From Metellina segmentata (Eukaryota > Arthropoda > Arachnida > Araneae > Tetragnathidae): a DNA stretch of 64,000 nt. The notes under the pieces were generated by a model. The model did not search any database. It was not told where the DNA came from and saw only the letters and a program-made list of their open reading frames with translations. Positions 48,287 to 59,211 of the stretch are shown here, piece after piece. The stretch is from NCBI GenBank assembly GCA_947359465.1, contig OX375873.1, positions 58,995,573-59,059,572 on the forward strand, in the 5' to 3' direction. Both the position numbers and the translations under genes were made by a program. How positions within the stretch are numbered: position 1 is the first letter of the stretch; every line of letters starts with the position of its first letter.

Positions 48287-48728
48287 TCTCAAAGTTTTTC
48301 GTGTTTTACTACTAATTTAACAAATATTTTAAATTGTTTATCGTCGTATATGTCTGGGACTTCACTAATGAAGTACATATCAGTAACTAAACGCAGTGAC
48401 TAGGTAATTAAATTCCTGTTATAACCTTTTTTTTTCACTAGCTGATAGATAGATAAGTCAATAAAGTTACCTCAGCGTTACTAATTTAAGCATAACTCAA
48501 AGCACCATTTCGAATTGCTTAACTCTTGGATTCATAGGACGATAGATACCAATATGATTACCCAAACAATCATTGATGATATAACTGTTTTCTTGCCGTT
48601 ATATTAAGCTTCATATACTTTATACATAGCATTTTTACTTTCGCTAACCTTAAAAGGTAAAACTCAAGAACGCGGTACCGGCCCATCATCAAACTAGCGA
48701 TTAAAATGTTCATTAAAGTGCCATTTGG
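47691..48728. other. Non-coding DNA with a (CT)n microsatellite
   Basis: Nothing recognised apart from the repeat at 48229-48290. Confidence 0.45.
48229..48290. repeat. (CT)n microsatellite, about 62 bp
   Basis: CT repeat with one interruption near its right end. Confidence 0.97.
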
Positions 48729-48732
48729 TTAA

Positions 48733-51568
48733 GGGGACATAGTACCTTTGCTGCTTCAAAAAATCGATTTTTCAAAAATGTTTTTAAAAAATAATTTGGA
48801 ATGTTAGGAACGTTTTAAAACAAACCGCATGGAAATCGGATGAAAATTACGCCTACAGCATTAACAAACGTAAATGTCAACCCTTTAAATCCCAAGTAAA
48901 CAACTAATGTTTCCGTTAGTTTCGATTTCGGAATGTAACGCAAACCTTGCAATTATTTCATATTCAGCCACTCTACCAAACTCTCATAATTGTTTCAACT
49001 ATAAGAAGGAAGTTTGCAACTCGGCACAATTCTAATTCACACTCTAAGCTGTGTTTATACTTGCTATATTTGTTATACTTGCTATATTGTCATTGCTATA
49101 TTTGCTGATTCTAAGTGTTCTCTTCTCTGTTAGCTTTTGCAAAACGTTACGATTTAGCGTTGATTTTTATCTATCAATATAAATAGCTTTTTTGTCAGTG
49201 TTTACTGGTAAAATGTCAACTAAATCAGCTCGTAGATCTAGTGATTTTCGCCAAAGGAAACGTCATTTTTATGGCAATCAACATAGCGGAGAAGTATTGA
49301 ATGCAGATGTTCCTTGTGTATCTGCATCAGCGAAAAAGCTACTTCTGGAAAGCTCTGAGGATGTAAAATTAAACATTTCTAATCAGAGTAATGGTTATAG
49401 ACTGATAAACATTAACATTTTGATGTCAGAACTATCAAAGTTCTTGATGTGCTGCGACTGCAAATCTAAAGCAGTCCTGAAAGAAAGAATTGTGTATGGA
49501 CTGGTGTCTGAGTTTTACATTGAATGTAAGTCATGCACCTCAGTATCATCCTTTAAAAGTTCACCTTATATTGAATCGACAAAAAGTGATTACGAGATCA
49601 ATACAAGATTAATTTATGCCATGCGTACTGTAGGCTTAGGTCTATGCGGTGTGAAAAATTTTTGCACAGCCATGGATTTGCCTCCACCTGTATCACAAAA
49701 GTCTTACGACAGAATTGTGAAAAAAATTAAAGCGGCCTGTTTTGAAGCAGCTAGTAATTCAATGAAGAATGCAGCTATAGAAGAAACTTCAGCGATGACG
49801 AGTAACGAAATATGTGTCAGTGGTGATGGGACATGGAAGACGCGAGGCCATACCTCTCGTATTGGTGTGTGTAGCGTTATTGGGGATGTGACCGGAAAGG
49901 TCATAGATACTGAAGTTCTTTCGTCCTATTGTAAGGGCTGTGAACAGTGGAAAGGTTCGAAAAGTGGATCAGCATATGATCAATGGAAACAAAGTCATCA
50001 ACCACACTGTGTAAGAAACCATTTGGGTTCATCGTGCAAAATGGAAGTTGACGGTATGAAACGCATATTTCAAAGATCCGAGTCCGAAAGGAAAGTGAAG
50101 TATGTGAAGTATATTGGCGATGGAGACACAAAAACTTTTCCTGAGCTTCAAATTACTGCTTCGTATGCAGTCGAAAAAGTTGAATGTGTAGGACACATTC
50201 AGAAACGGATGGGTTCTAGGTTAAGAAAATTGAAACTGATAAATCGTGGTAAAAAACTATCAGATGGTAAAAGCATAAGCGGCAAAAACCGTTTAACGGA
50301 TAAACTTATAGATAAATTTACAACGTACTATGGAAATGCTATTCGTGGAAACAATAGTTCCATTGAAGATATGCGAAAAGCCATTTGGGCCATATATTGT
50401 CATTATAGGTCCACTGATGATGCACCTATGCATTACTTCTGCCCTCTCGGTACCACGTCATGGTGCAAATATCAAAAAGCAGTGTTTGAAAAAAGTGATT
50501 CATTTAAACACAAAAATTCAGTACCAATCCCTATAATGGATGCAATCAAACACATATTTGCTGAACTTTCTGCACCAAAGTTGTTAACAAAATGCCTGGG
50601 TGGTAAAACTCAGAATGCAAATGAATCTTTTAATTCCACTGTTTGGAAATACTGTCCCAAAACATCTGGAGCGTCTAGAACTGTGGTTGAGATAGCCGTT
50701 AATGAGGCTGTAGTAATGTTTAATGATGGAATGGCAGGTCGTCTTGGTATAATGAAATGTCTTGGGTTTAATTTAGGACATTTTTCTGTCATTTCTGCTA
50801 AGCAGTCTGATTATGCGCGTGTGAAAAGTGCTGAGATCAAGTCTAGGTCATCAACACTAGAGGCCCGTAGGGCTAATAGAATGAGAAAAAAAACCATAAA
50901 TGAGCATTTGGCAGAATTAGAAGGTCCTACATATGAAGCAGGAGCATTTTAAGCACTGTTCTACATATTATATTGAGAATAATAAGAATTCAATCTTTAA
51001 ACTTAATTTTCTCAGCTTCTAATTTTCACACTTTCCCGCAAGATTAAAAAAAAATTTTTGATCGTACAGTTATAATATTTTGCATGAATGTTCTACTTAT
51101 AGATACACATTCTGTGAACCTCAGTTATGTTAATGGCATCCATACATTTTAATATCTGGCATAATAAACACTAAAATTTTCATAATTTAAATTTTTTCTG
51201 GTTCTTTAAATTTTAAAAAATATTGAAATAGTAGATAACTTTAAAGTTTCAGGTTCACCAAATAGAGGTAATATTTAGCTTCAATTTGACATAAGAATTG
51301 GGATTCTACTGTGTTTCTTTCAAAAATTATCTTGCGGGAAACAAAATGTAAGTTTTTTAAAAAAATCATTTTTTTGTAAATATTTTATGTTATTTAAAAA
51401 AATCTATTAATTAAATTACAAAAATTAATGCATTTTTTTAAAATTAGTACCTTTTTATGAAACTTATCAAAAGTTCACTCTAAAACGAGCAAAACTTATT
51501 GATTTATGATTAGTCGTAAACAGTATGTAAAAATGACCAATTTTTGGCTTGAAAGGTACTATGCCCCC
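48733..51568 (+). mobile_element. Complete Kolobok-like DNA transposon, 2836 bp
   Basis: Left end GGGGACATAGTACCTTT and right end (other strand) GGGGGCATAGTACCTTT differ at one of 17 bases. TTAA flanks both sides (48729-48732 and 51569-51572). Inside is one uninterrupted transposase gene on the plus strand with about 480 bp before and 616 bp after it; an AATAAA signal lies at 51163-51168. The TTAA duplication and G-rich ends are Kolobok traits rather than the 8-11 bp duplications of classical Mutator elements, although the protein belongs to what Pfam calls the Mutator-like transposase domain. Confidence 0.9.
49213..50952 (+). CDS. Mutator-like (PF20700-type) / Kolobok-like transposase, apparently intact
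   Basis: Predicted DDE transposase of 579 residues that would bind the element's TIRs and cut and paste it. I start at the ATG at 49213; the frame is open back to a TTG at 49192, which is not a normal eukaryotic start. The N-terminus has a basic stretch and the FYGNQ block usual in relatives. A CxxC pair at residues 80/83 and 105/108 probably forms a zinc ribbon. Catalytic candidates are Asp205 in SGDGTW, Asp303 or Asp305 in YIGDGD, and Glu471 in QNANESF. CVGH at 325-328 is the C(2)H signature found after the second Asp in several eukaryotic DDE superfamilies. No internal stop or shift was seen and length is typical. Confidence 0.93.
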   Translation: MSTKSARRSSDFRQRKRHFYGNQHSGEVLNADVPCVSASAKKLLLESSEDVKLNISNQSNGYRLININILMSELSKFLMCCDCKSKAVLKERIVYGLVSEFYIECKSCTSVSSFKSSPYIESTKSDYEINTRLIYAMRTVGLGLCGVKNFCTAMDLPPPVSQKSYDRIVKKIKAACFEAASNSMKNAAIEETSAMTSNEICVSGDGTWKTRGHTSRIGVCSVIGDVTGKVIDTEVLSSYCKGCEQWKGSKSGSAYDQWKQSHQPHCVRNHLGSSCKMEVDGMKRIFQRSESERKVKYVKYIGDGDTKTFPELQITASYAVEKVECVGHIQKRMGSRLRKLKLINRGKKLSDGKSISGKNRLTDKLIDKFTTYYGNAIRGNNSSIEDMRKAIWAIYCHYRSTDDAPMHYFCPLGTTSWCKYQKAVFEKSDSFKHKNSVPIPIMDAIKHIFAELSAPKLLTKCLGGKTQNANESFNSTVWKYCPKTSGASRTVVEIAVNEAVVMFNDGMAGRLGIMKCLGFNLGHFSVISAKQSDYARVKSAEIKSRSSTLEARRANRMRKKTINEHLAELEGPTYEAGAF

Positions 51569-51945
51569 TTAAGACTACGACGAAATACCATGTTTCGAAA
51601 TTATCGTCATTTGACGCATGAAAACATCCCCTATTACACAGTATTACCAAAACAAATTTGTTTGTTTGATGCCTGGAATTTTTTAAAACTGATTTTAACT
51701 ATATTTGGCGTGATGGTTTCAAATATTAAAACAGTTTTTGTCCATCAGCTCTACTTTTTGAGATCAGCGTAGATAAATTATGAAATTTTTTACGATACAA
51801 CTCATTGAGTAGTGGTTAAGTTAAGTTTTTTTGGTGGATTGGTTACTAGTTTTTTCTTCCTTGGTCTCTGTACCGCTGCCAGCTGATTGTTTGAAGTACT
51901 ATTTGTTGACATAACCAAATCTTTACACCTAACATAACTTATACA

Positions 51946-53020
51946 ATGGTATCCAGTCGAAGAAATTGTTTTAATCATTCTGATGTATTTTGCAACAAAT
52001 GTGATGAATACACCCCAAAAAAGGAACAGTTAGGCCCTTTCTGATATTGTTAAAATATATTACTTTGGGTACTTTTACGTTAGGCTTGGTGACCAAGATA
52101 AAGTTTGGGCTTCACATGTGTATAAAACGTGTACAGAACACCTACGACAATGGACTAATGGTAAGCGATGGAGTCTAAAATTTAAGTGTCACCTTGGTTC
52201 GGAGGGAACCCATAGACCACTTTGATGACGGTTATTTTTGTATTGTGAATTTTTCCGGCATAAGCCAAAATAACAGCAGCAAGTGGGCAAGTCTTGATTT
52301 ATCTCCCTCATTCAAACTTAAAATAGTTATCTTTCTTCTGGTCAGCAAGTGGGCTACCCGAAATATCCTCGTTTCTTGTGCTCATGGGATAGTACAACCA
52401 AACAATACCACTGGATAAAAAAATTGTGAATTACAAGAGAGAACAAGATTGCTGGAGAAGGAAATGGTCATTTATAACCCTTAGTCGAATGAGGCAGAAC
52501 CATCTTGCTACGCTGCATATAAAGCTAGGGTTAAAACAGTTCATGAAAGCTCTTGATCAGGATAGCCCTTGTTTGCCTACATCGGACAGAAAATGCCCGG
52601 AAGAAGTATAGAAAAACTTAATGTTGGAATTTTTGATGGTACTGAAATCAGACGGCTCATAAACGACCCTCATTTCGTGTATTACATGAATGCGACAGAG
52701 CGAAAAACATTACTTTCTTGTCCTTGTTGTCAAGAACTTTCTGTGCAATCACAAGGCTGAAAACTATGTTGAACTAGTTAAAACCATGCTTAACAATCCC
52801 AGAGACATTGATTGGTAAATCAGCATAAATGTTCATTACTTACACAGCCATTTAAACCGTTAACTTGAAATTCTTGTCTAAACTAGTGAAGAAGAACAAA
52901 TCGAACGATTTCATCAGGACGTAACGACAATGTTGGAACGATACCAGGTCAGATGGGATACTCATATGATGGCAGATTACTGTTAAAATCTACAAAGAAA
53001 CTGTGTAAACAAAATTCATT
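51946..53020 (+). pseudogene. Decayed copy of a multicopy arthropod gene of unknown function
   Basis: From an ATG at 51946 the frame gives a Cys pair (VFCNKC), then RLGDQDKVWASHVYKTC and LRQWTNGKR, then in shifted frames REPIDHFDDGYFC, HIKLGLKQFMKALDQD, IGQKMPG and NDPHFVYYMNATERK, ending near MMADYC at about 52975. I recognise this order from uncharacterised proteins present in many copies in arthropod genomes, often annotated without function. Several frameshifts and stops are present. It begins about 370 bp after the Kolobok-like element; no TIRs of its own were found. Confidence 0.7.
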
Positions 53021-54213
53021 CAAGACTTTCAAACAAAAAGAACTTTCAGTGGAACAAAATTAACAGTCTCTGTTACTTTTGTTTTTATTTGATTATTCTC
53101 ATTTGTAATTTTTAATTATTCAATTGTAGATTTACAGAAGTGTTGCTGTGTTTTTTTCAATTAATTAAAATGTTTTACAAAATTTTTTAAGGTAAAGGTT
53201 TTTTTTAATTTAACGCCTTTACCGTAAGCCTAATTTAATGTTCTAACGTAAATAACGATACTGTCATATCTCACAAACAAGAGGTGATGGGTAAAAACTA
53301 ACGTCATATTTGTTTTCAACACATATTATTACATAAATCCCCTAAACAATTGCCGAAACAAAATTATGTGTTGTGCTGTGTTATCGATGGTATCTTGTTC
53401 TTGAATTTAACCCCTTAAAGATAAAAATGGAAGATACTTCCTATTTACTCGCATTCTAGTATACCCAAGCAATCGAAAAAATCGCACATTAAACACATTT
53501 TTTTTAAATTTCCTTCCTGTTAAAGTTTTCCTCTTTTGATCTAGTTTATGAAAGCTATTAAAACAAGTCATCCGTTGTATAGAAGTTTACTAATGTACTT
53601 TTATGATTAACAATTGCATACGTATCCAGAATAAAGAATAGCAGGTGCGAACACTTCTTATGGCGTCAATGCAAGCAATTAAATCGGACAAAAGACGTTC
53701 TATACAAGTATTTTTTCAGGAAATCTAAGCTTTCTCTTTGTCTCTATTCAGCATCCGTAACTAACGTATCAGAAGCAAGACGCTTTCATCAGAAAGGCGA
53801 GTTCCGGAAATCAATAAGAAGAATATTCCTGAATCTTAGGTGTTTTAATAAAAACATTTCCTTGCACGTGTGTCCATGTAAGACTTTGGTAGGATTGCCA
53901 ACAGAAGAAGCGTTATTGGAAATACAAAGACGTCTTAAATATGCTCACTTCTTGGAATTTTAAATTAAATAAGCGGATCTAGAACTTTTGTATCAAGCTA
54001 AAACAGAAAACTTTTTATTTCCAGTTGCTGAGCACAAAAGATATTTTGAAATATTAGTTTTCGTCTAGTGCGTTTTTTATCCCATTCTACTCGTCTTACT
54101 TGGAAATTCTCAATCTATTCCTGAGAGTACATAGTTATGTACAAAGAAAGTACATAAATTGATGTAAGTAACAAAAATTTGTTTATTAAATGTCAATAGA
54201 GTTATCAAAATTG
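53021..54213. other. Non-coding DNA, nothing recognised
   Basis: A stretch near 53690-53830 is less AT-rich but has no readable domain. Confidence 0.4.
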
Positions 54214-54223
54214 AATGAAACAA

Positions 54224-54696
54224 GAGCCGCAGTAGCTCAGTCAGTAGAGCGTCGGGCTCGCATCAGAAGGATTGTGGGATCTGTCCTCGGCGGAGCCTGC
54301 AATTCTGATGATTGCGAGATCGGCGCTTTGACCTGGCTAAAGACCGTCGTGTTCACTAATGGTGACTGGGGCACGTTAAATAGGTCGTGTTCACAAAGTC
54401 CCCCATGTTCCCATACCAAATCAATACCTCTGGGGGTACCTGATCAGGGGGTTATAGACCTGATAGATAATTTACTGATTGGGATCTTAATTACAATATG
54501 TGTGAGTGAATGGATGTATGAAAGGGGCCATCCTGTAAAACGGATGTGTCATGTATGTCGAGCAAAGTCGGACTTCCTCCCAATGGGGCTCAATAACATG
54601 GAAGGCGCACACCCTCGCCTCTTGACGTCTTCCACGTGCCTGGCACTCCTCTGGTCTGCCAGTGTAGGCATGAGAAACAACAACAACAACACAACA
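54224..54696 (+). mobile_element. Long tRNA-derived SINE, 473 bp, with 10-bp target duplication
   Basis: Head GCCGCAGTAGCTCAGTCAGT with A box TAGCTCAGTCAGTAGAGCG; the B-box region GGATTGTGGGATCT is degenerate. A long body ends in an AAC repeat. AATGAAACAA flanks it on both sides (54214-54223 and 54697-54706). The body is unrelated to S1. The 174-codon ORF across it is an artefact of the SINE sequence. Confidence 0.92.
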
Positions 54697-54706
54697 AATG
54701 AAACAA

Positions 54707-55714
54707 TTGGCTAATATGAAAATAGATCCCAGTTGCTTTAATAATTGAACGTTTCAAAGTCTATTTTATTATGAAAGAAATTATTGTAACAAGTTAAATC
54801 AAACGTATAATACATTTCTTTATTTGTATTACAACAGAATAAAAGATATGGTAAAGAAAATTGTTGTTTCGTCTGTATAGTTGTATGAGGTGATATTTAT
54901 ATTTTCTTGTGTTTATAATGACTGAAAATGTCGTTTGTTCTGAAAACTACAAATCGTCTACAAGTAGTGTTTTTATATTTATCAGAAAAAAAATATTTAT
55001 TATCTTGCTATTATTTGCTATGATTCGAAATAAGAGCTTATATAATTTTTACTATCTATAATTTAAAACTTTTATTATAAGTAACGTTTTGGCCCATATA
55101 TGAGACAAAGTTTCTATTTGCGACTGAATGAATCAATACTACAAAGATTTTGAGCAGAGCCATGGAAGTAATGAGTTATATGAATCATTATATTATTGAA
55201 TAGCACATGTAAAATAGGAGGGTGATTTGGTCTATCATTTTCTACAGTCTAATATCAAAATCAACACTTTAAGAATAAACTTAAAACCTTCGCATTTTTT
55301 ATTATAAGATTATAAATCTTTTTTGTAATCAAAATAAATTTTTTCTTATACAAGTTTATATATAGCTGACAGGATTTTTCAAAACACACTTTGGTGACTA
55401 CGTCTGTGTTATCGGGGAATATAATGCACCACATCGTCCCCTCGTGAACTGTGGGGGCAACATGAATACTCGGAGGATTTCTGGAAAGTTGGTCCACATT
55501 TAGATTTCATTTTAAGGAAACCAGGTAACTTTAAAAATAGCCTACCCATCTACGGCACGTACGAGATTTAAACTCATTTTTAAGTATGTCAATCTACCCG
55601 TTTTCTAATCACGTCGTCCTCAGCAAAGTAAAGAATTTCGATCCAAATCAAATTAAATTTTAAAATATGAAAATGGCCTTTACGATACCTATAAAAACCT
55701 TTTGACAAGTCAGG
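54707..55714. other. AT-rich non-coding DNA, nothing recognised
   Basis: No element ends or motif-bearing ORFs seen. Confidence 0.45.
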
Positions 55715-56015
55715 TTGATAGGTGAATTTACGTCGCACTGGGATCAACGCAACGGGTTACTCCCGAAGGGTAAAATACCAGAGCAACAACTCGAGGTTTT
55801 AAACCACTGTAAGATGACGAAGTCAACACCTGAGCTTCGCTCGCACCTCTTCTCAAACTTCGATCACACGCAAACGTAACGAAATGAGGCCACGAGAGAT
55901 ATATCGTGCACAAGCCTCCGAGACCCGAATGGTCTTTGACTGGTCATAGTTTCGAACTCCCAACTTTCCGGTTACTAAACCGCGATTTTACCATCTGGAC
56001 TAACGCGCCCCTGAC
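55715..56015 (-). mobile_element. SINE family S1, near full length
   Basis: The tRNA-like head is at the right, with B box TTGGGAGTTCGAAACTATG and A-box region near 55995 on the minus strand. The body shows CAACGCAACGGGTTACT, TTTTAAACCACTGTAAGATG and AAACTTCGATCACACG. Together with 22675-22985 it is one of the two most complete S1 copies. Confidence 0.8.
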
Positions 56016-56040
56016 GAAATAGATGATTCATCAATGGTTA

Positions 56041-56531
56041 GGCCCGGTGTGCACATCCGGTTTTTCAACGTGAGGTACAGCTGCCGCCACGCAAGTGCTG
56101 TCTGAGATACATCAGATCCAATGGAGTGGTGCACACCTGCCTCTGGCGCCGCTGCGGCGACGCATGTCCAACTTGCTTGCAATTTGTACCGCAGTTCCCC
56201 ACGACCCCGCACGGTTGCCGCACAAACTTCTCCGTTCTAAAGTACATTGTTTTCATAAATAAATGGAATATAAATAATAATTAATAAAAGATTGGATCCA
56301 GTACCGTCTATTTTGTTTCAAGATATACTTTTTTGTACACCAAGTATGCGAAATAAACACGTTTTCTTCGATAGAATATTTATAGTAAATGGCGCGAAAT
56401 GAGTACTTGCCTCATTTCACGGTTATAGTTGGGTGCATGTTGTATAGTGGGTGCATGTTGCATAGTGCATAGTTGGGCTTCAGTGCCGCAGCGGCGCCTC
56501 ACGTTGAAAAACCGGATGTGTGCACCGGACC
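56041..56531. mobile_element. PIF/Harbinger-like MITE, 491 bp
   Basis: Left TIR GGCCCGGTGTGCACATCCGG and right TIR (other strand) GGTCCGGTGCACACATCCGG, both continuing TTTTTCAACGTGAGG, so about 35 bp with three mismatches. TTA lies outside both ends (56038-56040 and 56532-56534), the usual 3-bp duplication of PIF/Harbinger. GC-rich ends enclose an AT-rich middle with a short GGGTGCATGTTG repeat. Confidence 0.88.
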
Positions 56532-56534
56532 TTA

Positions 56535-56839
56535 GTCACAGCTTCTGTGTCATACAAAGTATGAAACTGCTAGCAATGCAACAACTATGAGGGAAATTCC
56601 AAAGCAGCAGATGAGACAGTCTAGACTCAGTGAACTTGCCCACTGCGCTACAAACTGCGAGTTGTATGCAGTGCACGCTCGATTTCTCCCTCTGTGTATT
56701 TCTATCTTCTGGGTCATTAAAACTTTCCATGTGTGTGCATGCTTATTTCTTGTCGTTTCTCTATAGTGTTTGGAACATTATGGTTAAATATGGCCTCATG
56801 TGACATTAAACCAACCAAAACAGAAAGATGAATGTAACG
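56535..56839. other. Non-coding spacer
   Basis: Nothing recognised between the Harbinger-like MITE and the target duplication of the next element. Confidence 0.45.
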
Positions 56840-56847
56840 AGTCGTTA

Positions 56848-58127
56848 GTAGGGATGTTTTAAGAAATGGGGAAACAAGTTTAAATACACTGAATTTTAAA
56901 AACATCGATGGCTTGTTGACGATATGTATTATCAACATCGATGTTTTAATTTTCAACATCGATGTTTTGCTGTCGATGTCGCATCAATAGTTGGTAAACC
57001 AGTTTTAAGAAATGGGGAAACAAGTTTAAATACACTGAATTTTAAAAACATCGATGGATTGGGGGCGATGTATTATCAACATCGATGTTTTGCTGTCGAT
57101 GTCGCATCAATAGTTGGTAAACCAGTTTTAAGAAATGGGGAAACAAGTTTAAATACACTGAATTTTAAAAACATCGATGGCTTGGGGACGATGTATTATC
57201 AACATCGATGTTTTGCTGTCGATGTAGCATCACAAGTTGCTAAACTAGTTTTAAAAAATGGGGGAAAAAGTTTAAATACACTGAATTTTAAAAACATCGA
57301 TATTTTTGGGTCGATGTTTTGGGGTCGATGTATTATCAACATCGATGTTTTATTTTTGAACATCGATGTCGATGTTTTCAAAACATCGATGTTTTTAAAA
57401 AAACATCGATATATTTAACATCGATGTATTAGGGTCGATGTTTTTGTAACATCGATGTTTATACCTGTCGATGTTTTTACGTTGTCGATGTTTTATTTTT
57501 AAATGAAAAAAAGTACCGTTATAAAAATTTAAAAAATAACGAAGTAGCATAATTTTCATAATCAGCAAATTGAACATACTTTTAGACCAAAGTGACCAAG
57601 AATGAAGGGTCTGAAAAGTAGAGATGCGACATCGATGTCGATGTTTTCTAAACATTGATGTTTAAAAAAAAACATCGATGCATTGGAGTCTTTGTCGCAT
57701 CACTAGTTGCTAAACCAGTTTTGAGAAATGGGGAAACAAGTTTAAATACACTGAATTTTAAAAACATCGATTGTTTGTGGGCGATGTATTATCAACATCG
57801 ATGTTTTAAATTTGAACATCGATGTTTTGCTGTCGATGTCGCATCAATAGTTGCTAAACCAGTTTTAAGAAATGGGGGAAAAAGTTTAAATACACTGAAT
57901 TTTAAAAACATCGATGGTTTTGGGGTGATGTATTATCAACATCGATGTTTTAATTTTGAACATCAAAGTTTCAAAACATCGATGTTTTGCTGTCGATGTA
58001 GCATCACAAGTTGGTTGCTAAACCAATTTTAAGAAATGAGGGAAAAAGTTTAAATACACTGAATTTTAAAAACACCGATGTTTCAAAACATCGATGTTTT
58101 GCTATCGATGTCGCATCCCTAATCCCT
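56848..58127. mobile_element. hAT-like element with ACATCGATGT palindromes (family C, copy 2)
   Basis: A perfect 8-bp duplication AGTCGTTA flanks it (56840-56847 and 58128-58135). The right terminus reads CGATGTCGCATCCCTA. The interior holds about seven units starting TTTTAAGAAATGGGG, roughly 120-165 bp apart, each followed by AAACATCGATGG and AACATCGATGTTTTGC. A unique segment (57490-57620) matches 16720-16840 in reverse orientation. The 164- and 125-codon ORFs across it are read-through of the repeats, not genes. Confidence 0.85.
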
Positions 58128-58135
58128 AGTCGTTA

Positions 58136-58522
58136 TTTAGGGACGTAGAAAAGTAGTCATACATCGAAATGGGAATTGATATCTGACGTCTAGAATAGAA
58201 TTCCTATTGTTATTCATGCCCATGTAAGAAATGCCATAAAAATTTTAGATGATGGTTGAGAACTGTCTACTATATGTCCGAGACTTAAGAATAAAAGCAG
58301 GTTTATGTGTGCATGATGCCTGTCAAACAACATATGTTCTACGAAAGGAGATAGGACGATCCATCTTCATCGTCTTGTGCTAGGAAGCTTGACCCAATTC
58401 AGTCTGCATAGGGCCTCTTGATTTTTCTTCGAGGTTTTACTACAACTGTAAGCGAAACTAGTATCTCACTCTCATCTCTTGAGTATATTGATACTTAACC
58501 CTGTGAATGTCACGAGATTTCT
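58136..58522. other. Non-coding DNA, nothing recognised
   Basis: No motifs found. Confidence 0.45.
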
Positions 58523-58720
58523 AGTTGGTTGGTTGGGTCTTATGACGCATGGACATATTTGGAAAACACAAGACAGACTATATAACGTAATGGACACACA
58601 CATGAAAAGTTTTTAGGACGCAGAAGAGAGGAACGTAACCAGGGAGGAATCGAACCTTTATCGTCTATAGCTTACAGTTCCCTAGCGCAGTGGGAAAACC
58701 CTCCAATCCATGACGGCCCC
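58523..58720 (-). mobile_element. tRNA-derived SINE, third family
   Basis: On the minus strand it starts GGGGCCGTCATGGATTGGAG, has an A-box-like CACTGCGCTAGGG and a strong B box GGTTCGATTCCTCCC. The body after it is unlike S1. A weaker relative may lie near 34490 (GGAGGAATCGCACTTACATC). Confidence 0.7.
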
Positions 58721-59211
58721 AGAAGATTTCTAAACAATGTAGTATTGCTTTACCTCTATAAAACGCATGATGAATAAATTACCACATAGATAAGGAAAAC
58801 TCCGTAACATTTCATCCATTAAGATTTAATTCTAGTTAACCATTCTAAATAAAACAAAAAACGTAAATTTTAACCTTTTTGTAACGCTAGCAAAATCGTA
58901 TGTTGTAAACATTAAAACTTTGAACTTACAAATTTGCTATTGTTTTTACAGAAGAGACTTGCAGATGGCAAACATGAGTTAAAAGGCGTATTCATTAGCG
59001 AATTGTAATTGCCGCCTAATGGTGGCAACATGACGAGCTAGACTTATGGGTTGGGGTAAAAACCTCGAATGATAAATTGAGATCCGAGTGGTTTCTCTAC
59101 GTTGATCAAATCATTAAAAATTACGCTGGGTGTTGATTCGGAGAGAGGCTTCAAAATGAACATTGGAAATTCTTATTCTTGGGAGTGATCATGTTATATG
59201 GCGGAGGCTGT
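58721..59211. other. Non-coding DNA, nothing recognised
   Basis: No motifs found. Confidence 0.4.

Noticed and set aside
49178..49185. TATAAATA as the transposase TATA box
   Set aside because: It is only about 28 bp before the ATG, leaving almost no 5' UTR; probably chance in AT-rich DNA.
49192..49212. Seven extra N-terminal residues on the Kolobok-like transposase
   Set aside because: That start is TTG; the first ATG is at 49213.
54224..54300. Functional tRNA gene
   Set aside because: The B box is degenerate, the cloverleaf does not close and the sequence continues into a SINE body with a target duplication outside.
54190..54714. 174-codon ORF as a gene
   Set aside because: It spans a SINE and both target duplications.
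56924..58032. 164- and 125-codon ORFs as repeat proteins
   Set aside because: They are translations of the ATCGATGT-rich tandem units of a non-autonomous element.
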